Positions 1-5,995 of a stretch of DNA of 6,073 bases are shown here, piece after piece. Below the pieces are notes generated by a model. The model saw nothing but the letters and a program-made list of their open reading frames with translations, made no database searches and was not told the DNA's origin. Origin of the DNA: Bacteroidales bacterium (GTDB lineage Bacteria > Bacteroidota > Bacteroidia > Bacteroidales > F082); assembly GCA_017651645.1 (NCBI GenBank), contig JAGCCO010000053.1:1-6073 (forward strand). Reading direction: 5' to 3'. Position numbers and translations under genes: made by a program. Numbering within the stretch: the stretch's first letter is position 1; every line of letters begins with the position of its first letter.

Positions 1-137
1 CAGCCGCCGTGAAGGACTTCCTGACCGAGCGCGGTATCGCTGAATCCCGTATCGTCTCCATCGTAGGCAACGGTGACCTCATCCAGCCGTTCGCTGAGAA
101 CGACCTGAACCGCGTGGTGATCAGTACTGTCGAATAA
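1..137 (+). CDS. OmpA-family C-terminal domain protein, 3' end only
   Basis: Only the last 44 codons are present (first full codon at position 3, stop TAA at 135-137); the 5' part lies outside the window. The peptide reads as the end of an OmpA-like peptidoglycan-binding domain: a helix with AAVKDFLTERGI, then SRIVSIVGNGD, then a QPFAENDLNRVVI stretch. This follows the family pattern of a helix ending in GI, a strand, a Gly-rich turn, Pro, and a closing Asn-Arg-Val-Val/Ile strand. Members of this family anchor an outer-membrane barrel or lipoprotein to peptidoglycan in the periplasm. The N-terminal part cannot be seen, so whether this is a porin-like barrel or a lipoprotein is unknown. No T-rich terminator follows the stop, so transcription may continue into the large lipoprotein gene 118 bp downstream. 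The domain call is fairly secure; the full product is not. Confidence 0.8.
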   Translation, partial: AAVKDFLTERGIAESRIVSIVGNGDLIQPFAENDLNRVVISTVE

Positions 138-162
138 CCTTAAACACGATCGCATTCTAAGG
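138..162 (+). other. Weak inverted repeat after the OmpA-like gene
   Basis: CCTTA (138-142) can pair with TAAGG (158-162) around a 15-nt loop that contains the small palindrome CGATCG (148-153). The arms are only 5 bp and no T-run follows, so this is a poor terminator. It may be incidental. Confidence 0.2.
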
Positions 163-167
163 ACTGA

Positions 168-180
168 AACTTAACAAATA
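168..180 (+). repeat. 13-nt leader repeat, copy 1 (AACTTAACAAATA)
   Basis: AACTTAACAAATA occurs here and again, identical and in the same orientation, at 4325-4337. Both copies are intergenic and upstream of lipoprotein genes on the plus strand (88 bp to the start codon of the large lipoprotein gene here, 142 nt to the GH30 start). The repeat is seen directly; a role as a shared promoter or regulatory element is inference. Confidence 0.5.
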
Positions 181-203
181 TGGGTTAACTCCTTCGGGAG
201 CCA
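181..203 (+). promoter_or_regulatory. UUCG-tetraloop hairpin in the leader of the large lipoprotein gene
   Basis: CTCC (189-192), loop TTCG (193-196) and GGAG (197-200) form a stem capped by the unusually stable cUUCGg tetraloop. TGG (181-183) and CCA (201-203) can extend it on the outer side of a 5-nt bulge. An A-rich tract follows rather than a T-run, so it is not an ordinary terminator. It would lie 52 nt upstream of the ATG at 256 and could stabilise the mRNA or mark the 5' end of a processed transcript. Function is inferred. Confidence 0.4.
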
Positions 204-255
204 GACAGAAAAGAAACAATTAAAACAATTTATTTACCATTAATCCAAATCATTT

Positions 256-3200
256 ATGAACAAGCAATTCAAATTCTTCCTTACCAGTGCTGCCATTGCG
301 GCCGCACTTGTAGGAGCTGTGTCTTGCCAAAAGGATTATTCTGGAGACATCGATGACCTGAACAAGAAGGTCAGCGAACTCACGACCAAGCTCGGCGATC
401 TCCAGTCTAAGATCGACAATGGCGAGATTGTCACCGGCGTGACTCCGATCGCTGGTGGTATTCAAGTGAAGACCAACAAGGGCACTTATGACATTGTTGG
501 CCAAAAGGGCGATAAGGGCGACAAGGGCGATGCCGGTTCTGTTGTTACCATCGACGCTGAAGGTTACTGGTGCATTGACGGGAAGAGAACGGATCCTGCT
601 ATCAAGGCCAAGGGTGATGATGGTGATACCATCTATTACATCCCGAACGCTGACGGTTTCTTCTACAAAGTCGTCAATGGCGCGGAGCCCGAGAAGACTG
701 ATATCAGCTTCCTCGCTCCTGGTACCATCACTGCTGTTTACAATACCAAGGACGGTACCATCACCCTTTACAATGTCGAGGGTATTGAGGACGGTTATGT
801 GATCACGACCGATGCTGAGCTGAAGAGCCTCGTTTTCGTCCCTCAGGCCTATGTCGAGGGTGTTGAGGCCATGCTCATCAAGACCCTGAGCTACAATGCT
901 CTCACGATCAAGAACATCGATAGCCAGAATGAGAAGGCTGAGGCCGCCAAGGAGGCTTCCACGATTTCTCCGACCATCGTTGCGCAGTACTATGTGAACC
1001 CGGCCAACGCCAAGTTGGACAGCACGTTCACTTTTGACTTCGTTACCGAGCCCAATCTGGATTACCTCGCTACCCGTACCGATGCTTCTGAGGACTTCAA
1101 GGTCGAGGTCGCTGGCTGGAAGGAAGGTAAGCACCAGGGTCGTCGCGTGATCGATGTGACTCTGAAGGTGACGGGTGCTCCCGCCATCCCGGATGAGGAA
1201 AGCATGAAGATCTCCGTCGTCGCCCTCGAGGCCAAGACCCCGGACGGTCAGCTTGTCCTTTCCGATTATGCCACTCTCTTCAGCAATCCTATTGACGATC
1301 TCCGTATCGCCGATCCGATCGCTGAGGCGAAGAAGAAGGGTATCGTCGATCCTTATGACGAGCACTACAGAAGAGCCATCAAGGGTATCAATGTCGTTGA
1401 TGACGAGGCTTATCTCAATGAGAAACCCGCTTGGGAATGGGCGAATACGCTTCCTGAGTCCAAGGCTATCTGCGATACCGTCGTTCTCTACAACGGTTCC
1501 ATCGATCTCGCCGGTGTCGTTGCCGCGCATGCCGTTGGCGCTACCAAGTGCGCTGAACTCTCCGCGAAGGATATTGAGGATCTCGGTCTCCAGTGGAATA
1601 TCGAGCTCGTCAAGAACTACAAGATCGGTACTCCTGTGACCGACCAGGCTGACTTCGTCAAGATGGACGGCACTGTCTTCACTCCGAAGGTGTTCGATCT
1701 CGAGAGCAGCGAGGCTGCTATCGGCCGTACCCCGATTTTCCGTGTCAGCATTGTCAATCCCGCTATCAAGGACAAGGCCGGCAAGCCTGAAATCGTCGAG
1801 TGCGCTTATGTGAAGGTCTTCATCGGCGCTCCTGAGGATGTTATCGAGGATGCTACCTTCCCGATCAACCTCGGCCCTGTCAGCTTCTCTTGCGCCGACA
1901 CGACTCTCTCCATCACTGTCAAGCAGATGAACGAGGAAGTCTACACCCCGATGCACACCAGTCACGACAACTTCCGCGCTACCTATACCGCTGATGCTTC
2001 CAAGGCTGAGGGTGTCGGTACCGTCGTGGAGAACACTGACATGGAGCAGACTCAGGCTACCGTTGTCTGGACTTGGACGATTTCCGCCGATGAACTCTGG
2101 GAGAACAGAGGCGAGGAGATCTCCATCAAGATCCCGTACACGCACAATGTGAACGGTCGCGTCATCTACCTCGAGCTCAAGACCACGGTTGCTGACGACT
2201 TCCAGACTGTCTTTGATGTGACGCCTTCCCAGTACATCGAGAACTACTGGTATAATGTTACCGATGCTTACAAGGTCAGCGAGAATGCTTTCTACAAGTA
2301 TAACACTCGTTACAATGTCCTTGTCCCGACTTCTGTTACCGATGATGATCCTGAGAACTGCCAGTTCTACAACGACATCAATGCTTCCTTCATTACTTGG
2401 AAGGTTGGTGAAGAGGGTACTCCTGGTGTCCTGAAGGTCAACAAGAGCGTTACCCAGATCGAATACTTCTTCTGCCTGGACCACAAGATCAAGGCTCCGA
2501 AGATCGAGGGTAAGGAAGTTGAGTTCAAGATCTTTGATGCTGATGGCAAGGCGATTGCTGATTCCACCAAGACCAAGGGTACTGTCCTGAAGGGTAGACT
2601 CAAGGGTGATGAGGAATATGAGGTGATCGCTACCATTTACAACGATGCTTCCATCAACGACCTCCCGAATGCCATCGTTCTGAACAAGGGCGAGAAGGAT
2701 GAGGAAGGCTTCTATCCGGACAACCTCGCTAAGAAGCTCCTGAACACGCAGCAGCTCTATGTCCTGATTGGCGCTAAGGGTCTTGTCTGCGCTGAGGAAG
2801 GCGCTGAGGCGGATGCCGGTAAGGAAGTCCAGATTACCTTCAACGGTAAGGACTGCTTCGAGGCTGACTATGTCCGTCCTGTGAACCTCGGCACGAACTC
2901 CGCCAAGCCGTTCATCGATGGTGTTGACTTTGGTGAGGTTGGTTCCTACCTCCGCATCGAGGATCTCATCAATCCTTACGACTGGCGTCTTGAGCCGGGT
3001 ACCACGCACAACCGTTACTTCTCCGATCACGAGAACTATTGGGGCTACTATGGCCTGTTCGACGTCCAGGTTGACCTTGACAATGTCACTTGCGACCTGA
3101 CTGCCGATGGCTCTGTGCCTGTCACTGTGATCCTGAAGCAAATGACGGCTGAAGAGCTGAAGAGCGCGGTTCCTGCGGACGTCAAGCTGCCTGAGACCAA

Positions 3201-3351
3201 GTACGGCTACCTGACCTATGTGAACAACGGTACCGGTGTTGAGGAATTCCATCTCTTCTTGAACGTCACTGTCAAGTACGGTTGGGGTACCATCACCACT
3301 GAGAAGCCGATCACGGTTAAGGTTGAATCCACTATCGAGAAGAAGGACTAA
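256..3351 (+). CDS. Large surface lipoprotein with coiled coil and collagen-like Gly-X-Y segment (DUF4988 / PL29 N-terminal-like)
   Basis: 1031 residues; function unknown. Residues 1-23 form a lipoprotein signal peptide ending AVS|C24. CQKDY follows, resembling the Lys plus acidic export signal that sends Bacteroidota lipoproteins to the cell surface. Residues 32-55 form a short coiled coil with perfect a/d spacing (L35, V39, L42, L46, L49, I53). A small beta segment follows, then collagen-like triplets at 82-96 (GQK GDK GDK GDA) and GDDGD near 120. This order resembles Bacteroidales lipoproteins annotated with DUF4988 / PL29 N-terminal domains. The rest looks beta-rich, with LKSLVFVPQAYVEG from 189, VNPANA from 247, an aromatic patch around 917-935, and no recognisable catalytic motif or T9SS C-terminal domain. 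The ATG at 256 starts directly before the signal peptide and has no Shine-Dalgarno. No TTA, CTA or TCA codon is used, implying strong selection and high expression. A major surface or S-layer-like role is inference; a lyase role is unsupported. Confidence 0.85.
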   Translation: MNKQFKFFLTSAAIAAALVGAVSCQKDYSGDIDDLNKKVSELTTKLGDLQSKIDNGEIVTGVTPIAGGIQVKTNKGTYDIVGQKGDKGDKGDAGSVVTIDAEGYWCIDGKRTDPAIKAKGDDGDTIYYIPNADGFFYKVVNGAEPEKTDISFLAPGTITAVYNTKDGTITLYNVEGIEDGYVITTDAELKSLVFVPQAYVEGVEAMLIKTLSYNALTIKNIDSQNEKAEAAKEASTISPTIVAQYYVNPANAKLDSTFTFDFVTEPNLDYLATRTDASEDFKVEVAGWKEGKHQGRRVIDVTLKVTGAPAIPDEESMKISVVALEAKTPDGQLVLSDYATLFSNPIDDLRIADPIAEAKKKGIVDPYDEHYRRAIKGINVVDDEAYLNEKPAWEWANTLPESKAICDTVVLYNGSIDLAGVVAAHAVGATKCAELSAKDIEDLGLQWNIELVKNYKIGTPVTDQADFVKMDGTVFTPKVFDLESSEAAIGRTPIFRVSIVNPAIKDKAGKPEIVECAYVKVFIGAPEDVIEDATFPINLGPVSFSCADTTLSITVKQMNEEVYTPMHTSHDNFRATYTADASKAEGVGTVVENTDMEQTQATVVWTWTISADELWENRGEEISIKIPYTHNVNGRVIYLELKTTVADDFQTVFDVTPSQYIENYWYNVTDAYKVSENAFYKYNTRYNVLVPTSVTDDDPENCQFYNDINASFITWKVGEEGTPGVLKVNKSVTQIEYFFCLDHKIKAPKIEGKEVEFKIFDADGKAIADSTKTKGTVLKGRLKGDEEYEVIATIYNDASINDLPNAIVLNKGEKDEEGFYPDNLAKKLLNTQQLYVLIGAKGLVCAEEGAEADAGKEVQITFNGKDCFEADYVRPVNLGTNSAKPFIDGVDFGEVGSYLRIEDLINPYDWRLEPGTTHNRYFSDHENYWGYYGLFDVQVDLDNVTCDLTADGSVPVTVILKQMTAEELKSAVPADVKLPETKYGYLTYVNNGTGVEEFHLFLNVTVKYGWGTITTEKPITVKVESTIEKKD
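505..531 (+). repeat. Three 9-bp tandem repeats encoding the Gly-Asp-Lys collagen-like stretch
   Basis: Units AAGGGCGAT (505-513), AAGGGCGAC (514-522) and AAGGGCGAT (523-531) are in tandem and in frame. They encode the KGD triplets of the collagen-like segment. Gain or loss of a unit would keep the reading frame, so the length of this stretch could vary between strains. Confidence 0.7.
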
Positions 3352-3374
3352 TCACCTGATTCTCCAGTAAGATT

Positions 3375-3406
3375 TAGGGCAGGCCCACCGGCCTGCCCTA
3401 TTTTTT
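3375..3406 (+). terminator. Strong intrinsic terminator of the large lipoprotein gene
   Basis: TAGGGCAGGCC (3375-3385) pairs perfectly with GGCCTGCCCTA (3390-3400) around a 4-nt CACC loop, and six T follow (3401-3406). It starts 23 nt after the stop codon at 3351. This is a classic Rho-independent terminator. The next start codon (3437) is only 30 nt beyond the T-run. Confidence 0.93.
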
Positions 3407-3436
3407 ATCTGGCTTGTTTTTTGCTATTATTCTTTT

Positions 3437-3862
3437 ATGCTTTTGATCTCTAGAAAATTAACGCTTTTCGTCCTGGTTTCTGCAGTTTGTTATTTCCTGC
3501 CGAATCTCGCTTTTGCTCAGTCTTCCCCGAAGGCTGTTTTTGAAGCGGAGACGCTCGATTCGGGACCTTTTTCTATATCCAGTCCCGATTATGATTTTGT
3601 GTTTAAGTATCGCAATGTGGGAGATTCTGCTTTTGTGATTTCCAACATCATACCCACATGCACCTGTATTACGGTTACGTTTCCTTCCGAGCCGCTGCAA
3701 CCTGGCGATTCAACTTCTTTTGTAGCGCGATATCATGCTCGCCATGTCGGCTCTTTTAAACAGATGCTTACGGTTGTGAATAATAGTCAGCGTCCTCTGA
3801 TTCGTCTACGCCTCGTGGGGATCGTAACGGAGCCTGTTTCTTCCAAGGATCAAGATGAATAA
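3437..3862 (+). CDS. Secreted DUF1573-domain protein
   Basis: 141 residues. Residues 1-27 form a signal peptide (basic SRK, hydrophobic core, cleavage probably AFA|Q28), with no lipobox, so the product is likely periplasmic. The rest matches the DUF1573 (ASH/HYDIN-like immunoglobulin fold) pattern in order: FKYRNVGDSAFVISNI (56-71), a Cys-X-Cys turn (C75, C77), FPSEPLQPGDS (82-92), then YHARHVGSFKQMLTVVNNS (99-117) and a closing strand LRLVGIV (124-130). The usual Ser-Cys-Gly-Cys-Thr signature is altered here to Thr-Cys-Thr-Cys-Ile. The family is common in Bacteroidota envelopes but has no firm biochemical role. The gene begins 30 nt after a strong terminator, and no good TTTG/TAnnTTTG promoter is visible. 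It stops 22 bp before the next gene, so the two are probably co-transcribed. It uses TTA, CTA and TCA codons and is more AT-rich than the large lipoprotein gene, consistent with lower expression. Confidence 0.85.
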   Translation: MLLISRKLTLFVLVSAVCYFLPNLAFAQSSPKAVFEAETLDSGPFSISSPDYDFVFKYRNVGDSAFVISNIIPTCTCITVTFPSEPLQPGDSTSFVARYHARHVGSFKQMLTVVNNSQRPLIRLRLVGIVTEPVSSKDQDE

Positions 3863-3884
3863 TGTTTAATTTCAGTTTTCATAT

Positions 3885-4253
3885 ATGAAACGTTTCCTTT
3901 CCATCTTTTTTTTAGTTGCCGTTCTTTTCGGATGTTCCTCCCCAGCTGAAAAGACCAATCCCCTGATCGAGCAGTACCTGAAAGAGCATATGGCCAATCC
4001 GGATACATACAAACCCGGGAAGACGGAGACTTATGCGCAGGGATCTATCGATGTCGAGGATGCCCAATATTGGCAGAATATCCCGGTGAAGGGGAGAATT
4101 GACGTCGTCGTGCTTCGGCATGAGTTCTCGAATGTGGACGCCGATGGAAATCCATCTGACAATGTTTTCTACTTCTATATGAATCCTACGCAGGACTTGC
4201 TCTACTATGCCCATAAGGAGAAGGGTTTTCTTCTCTTCGAGCTGGATGAGTAG
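3885..4253 (+). CDS. Small lipoprotein of unknown function
   Basis: 122 residues; I do not recognise the family with confidence. The N-terminus MKRFLSIFFLVAVLFGC is a lipoprotein signal with lipobox LFGC and lipidated C17. SSPAEK follows, without an acidic export signal, so the product is more likely on a periplasmic membrane face than outside the cell. The mature part opens with a predicted helix (PLIEQYLKEHM, about 26-36), then an NPDTYKPG turn (38-45). Alternating strands follow, including IDVVVLRHEFSNVDADGNP (about 72-90) and VFYFYMNP. The helix, Asn-Pro-Asp-x-Tyr, strand layout recalls small Bacteroidota lipoproteins annotated only as hypothetical. The ATG at 3885 directly precedes the signal peptide. 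The gene lies 22 bp after the DUF1573 gene with no terminator between, so they probably form a two-gene operon. A strong hairpin at 4282-4311 may end that transcript. Confidence 0.75.
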   Translation: MKRFLSIFFLVAVLFGCSSPAEKTNPLIEQYLKEHMANPDTYKPGKTETYAQGSIDVEDAQYWQNIPVKGRIDVVVLRHEFSNVDADGNPSDNVFYFYMNPTQDLLYYAHKEKGFLLFELDE

Positions 4254-4281
4254 CTATTGATTTCACATAGTATAAAGCATT

Positions 4282-4311
4282 GGCCGGATCTCCTCCCCAA
4301 GAGACCCGGCC
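4282..4311 (+). terminator. Strong stem-loop after the small lipoprotein gene; possible terminator without a T-run
   Basis: GGCCGGATCTC (4282-4292) pairs with GAGACCCGGCC (4301-4311) with one A-C mismatch, leaving an 8-nt loop. It begins 29 nt after the stop at 4253. The stem is GC-rich enough for a terminator, but GGTATATAA rather than a T-run follows, and no T-run flanks it on the minus strand. It may be a 3'-end-stabilising hairpin, a weak terminator or a leader structure. Confidence 0.4.
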
Positions 4312-4324
4312 GGTATATAAAACG

Positions 4325-4337
4325 AACTTAACAAATA
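4325..4337 (+). repeat. 13-nt leader repeat, copy 2 (AACTTAACAAATA)
   Basis: Exact copy, in the same orientation, of the sequence at 168-180. It lies 13 nt after the strong hairpin at 4282-4311 and upstream of the GH30 gene. The neighbouring bases differ between the copies, so the match is confined to these 13 nt. Confidence 0.5.
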
Positions 4338-4381
4338 GACATGAACTTGAATTCAATGTCCATGGCAAAGGTATAACCTTT
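4338..4381. promoter_or_regulatory. Cluster of short palindromes upstream of the GH30 gene
   Basis: Three dyads sit close together. GACAT (4338-4342) mirrors ATGTC (4356-4360), and the 10-bp perfect palindrome TTGAATTCAA occupies 4347-4356. AAAGGTATAACCTTT (4367-4381) is a 6-bp perfect inverted repeat with a 3-bp centre. Symmetric sites of this size are typical of dimeric DNA-binding proteins, so one may be an operator. No regulator gene is present in the window and no known consensus is matched. Confidence 0.35.
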
Positions 4382-4407
4382 TACCCAAATAAGCAAACTA
4401 TTTACGG

Positions 4408-4453
4408 ATTAAAAGTAAAATAAATATTTTTACTTATAAATTAAAAGTTTTAA
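4408..4453. promoter_or_regulatory. AT-rich repeat block just upstream of the GH30 start
   Basis: ATTAAAAGT is repeated directly at 4408-4416 and 4440-4448, 32 bp apart (about three helical turns). Between them AAGTAAAA (4413-4420) and TTTTACTT (4428-4435) form an 8-bp perfect inverted repeat. TTAAAAGTTTTAA (4441-4453) is a perfect palindrome around one base. A poor promoter match also lies here: TTTT (4428-4431), 19 nt, then TAAGATTG (4451-4458), one mismatch per box against the Bacteroides TTTG / TAnnTTTG consensus. It would give an almost leaderless mRNA, so I do not rely on it. The whole block is probably the promoter or operator zone of the GH30 gene. Confidence 0.35.
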
Positions 4454-4466
4454 GATTGCGCGTTTG

Positions 4467-5960
4467 ATGAAGAAACTGTTCCTTTTTGCCCTTTTGGGTT
4501 TTCTTGCCCTTTGCTCTTGTTCCTGTGGGGGCACGGATCCCGAACCGGAGCCGGGTCCTGCACCCGAGCCACCTGCCGTGGTCTATGACGCTACGCTGTG
4601 GACAACCACCTTTGACAAGACGCGCGATTTTCAGAAATCCGGGGTGGCGTTCGGAAAGCCCTCTGCAACGGCGCAGAATATCATCCGCTTCACGGATGAG
4701 ACTTTCCAGACGGTGGATGGTTTCGGGCTCGCTGTCACCCAGGCATCTTGCTATAACCTTCTCAGAATGAGCCAGGAAGACCGGACAAAGCTCTTGACTG
4801 AACTGTTCAGCCCCTCGGAGGGCGCCGGTTCTTCCTTGATTCGCGTCTGTATCGGCGGCTCAGATTTCTCGATGGCTGAGTACACCTGGTGTGACAAGGA
4901 GGGGATTGAAAACTTTGCAGTCCATGAGAGTGAGAAGCAATTCCTGTTCCCCATTCTGGACGAAATATACCGGATCAATCCGAACGTTCAGATTATCGGC
5001 TCCCCGTGGAGCTGTCCACGCTGGATGAAGATGAAAGTCGATGGATCCGACGCATCCTTCAACAGCTGGACCTCCGGTCGCTTGAACCCGAAGTATTATG
5101 CCGATTATGCCGAATACTTCGTGAAATGGGTGCAAGCCATGCACGACAGGGGTTACCAGGTCAAGTACGTCACCCTCCAGAATGAACCTCTGAACCATAA
5201 CAACTCCATGTCCTTGTTCATGCCCTGGGAGGACCAGCGCGATTTCCTGAAAGTCATCGGCCCGGCCTTCCAGAAAGCGGGTCTGAAAACGGAAATCCTG
5301 CTTTTTGACCACAACTACGATTATGACGGCATGGCCGACCAAAAGAGCTATCCGCTGAAGATATACGCCGATGCGGAAGCTTCGCAATATGCAGCAGGCT
5401 CCGCCTGGCACAATTACGGCGGCAACGTCACCGAACTGGATAAGATTCACCAGGCTGCCCCCGACAAGGGAATCTGGTTCACGGAGGCGTCCATCGGCAC
5501 CTGGAATTACGGGAAGGGCTTCGGCGCGCAGTTCCAGGAGGACTTCCGGAACATTATCCTGGGAACGCTGAAGCGCTGGGGGAAGGGCGTGACCCTGTGG
5601 AACTTGATGCTGGACAACGAGGGGAAACCCTATCGTCCAGGTGGCTGCAGCACCTGTTATGGCGCCGTTTCCATCGATCCGGTCTCCCACAGCCTCGCTT
5701 CCGTGGACCGTAAGTCTCACTGGTACGACATCGTCCACCCGTCGGTCGTCATCAAGCCCGGTGCCGTCCGGATCGGCACCACCGGGAACACCTTTACGGA
5801 TGTGACGTACCTGGCCTTCCGCAATCCCGACAAGTCTTACGGCGTCCTGCTCCTGAACGAAGGGTCGACCGACCGGCAATTCACCTTCGAGACCGGCGGT
5901 CATGCGGTCTCTGTCAAGGTACCGGCGAAGGCCGTTGTTTCAGCGACTTGGAAAGATTAA
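4467..5960 (+). CDS. Glycoside hydrolase family 30 lipoprotein (possibly a beta-1,6-glucanase, GH30_3-like)
   Basis: 497 residues from ATG 4467; the in-frame TTG at 4464 adds only one residue and is less likely. Residues 1-20 form a lipoprotein signal with a cysteine cluster (C16, C18, C20), so the lipidated residue is uncertain. A Pro-Glu linker (23-36) follows, which would hold the enzyme off the outer membrane. The (beta/alpha)8 domain carries GH30 marks in order: DGFGLAVTQAS near 82, GGSDFS ending at 135, SPWSCPRWMK from 179, QNEP with acid/base E240, WHNYGG from 314, FTEAS with nucleophile E340, and WNLMLDNEG near 377. A C-terminal beta-sandwich from about 420 is usual for GH30. The family uses a retaining mechanism on beta-linked sugars. 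Bacteroidales surface members of subfamily 3 cut beta-1,6-glucan, but glucosylceramidase-like or other activities remain possible. No SusC/SusD partner is present. The gene converges on an epimerase-like gene across a shared terminator. Confidence 0.92.
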   Translation: MKKLFLFALLGFLALCSCSCGGTDPEPEPGPAPEPPAVVYDATLWTTTFDKTRDFQKSGVAFGKPSATAQNIIRFTDETFQTVDGFGLAVTQASCYNLLRMSQEDRTKLLTELFSPSEGAGSSLIRVCIGGSDFSMAEYTWCDKEGIENFAVHESEKQFLFPILDEIYRINPNVQIIGSPWSCPRWMKMKVDGSDASFNSWTSGRLNPKYYADYAEYFVKWVQAMHDRGYQVKYVTLQNEPLNHNNSMSLFMPWEDQRDFLKVIGPAFQKAGLKTEILLFDHNYDYDGMADQKSYPLKIYADAEASQYAAGSAWHNYGGNVTELDKIHQAAPDKGIWFTEASIGTWNYGKGFGAQFQEDFRNIILGTLKRWGKGVTLWNLMLDNEGKPYRPGGCSTCYGAVSIDPVSHSLASVDRKSHWYDIVHPSVVIKPGAVRIGTTGNTFTDVTYLAFRNPDKSYGVLLLNEGSTDRQFTFETGGHAVSVKVPAKAVVSATWKD

Positions 5961-5962
5961 GG

Positions 5963-5988
5963 AAAAGCCCGGTTTGAACCGGGCTTTT
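5963..5988. terminator. Bidirectional intrinsic terminator between the convergent genes
   Basis: AAAAGCCCGGT (5963-5973) pairs perfectly with ACCGGGCTTTT (5978-5988) around the loop TTGA. The A4/T4 ends give a T-run in both directions. It starts 2 nt after the GH30 stop and lies 7 nt past the stop of the minus-strand gene, so it can end both transcripts. Confidence 0.9.
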
Positions 5989-5995
5989 GATGTCT

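Noticed and set aside
250..3252. 1000-codon open reading frame on the minus strand, antisense to the large lipoprotein gene
   Set aside because: It is exactly codon-aligned with the sense gene and stays open because that gene avoids TTA, CTA and TCA. Its translation has no signal peptide, domain or sensible composition, whereas the sense frame begins with a clear lipoprotein signal and ends at a terminator.
256..3351. Calling the large lipoprotein a family 29 polysaccharide lyase
   Set aside because: Only the N-terminal anchor, coiled coil and collagen-like layout resembles proteins labelled that way; no catalytic lyase motif is visible in the rest.
3426..3436. TATTCTTT-like sequence as a promoter -7 box for the DUF1573 gene
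   Set aside because: It matches TAnnTTTG poorly, has no TTTG at the expected upstream distance, and would leave almost no leader.
3458..3700. Minus-strand 80-codon frame inside the DUF1573 gene
   Set aside because: The opposite strand carries a signal peptide and a full DUF1573 pattern; this frame is rich in Arg and has no domain or upstream signal.
3912..4368. Minus-strand frames over the small lipoprotein gene and the following intergenic region (3912-4214 and 4186-4368)
   Set aside because: They overlap the lipoprotein gene or intergenic palindromes, overlap each other, and show no signal peptide, motif or plausible start context.
4464..4466. TTG as the start codon of the GH30 gene
   Set aside because: An ATG follows immediately at 4467 and gives a standard MKK lipoprotein signal; nothing favours the rarer start.
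4860..5903. 347-codon minus-strand frame inside the GH30 gene
   Set aside because: It is again codon-aligned antisense to a gene with clear GH30 motifs; it is a composition shadow with no recognisable domain.
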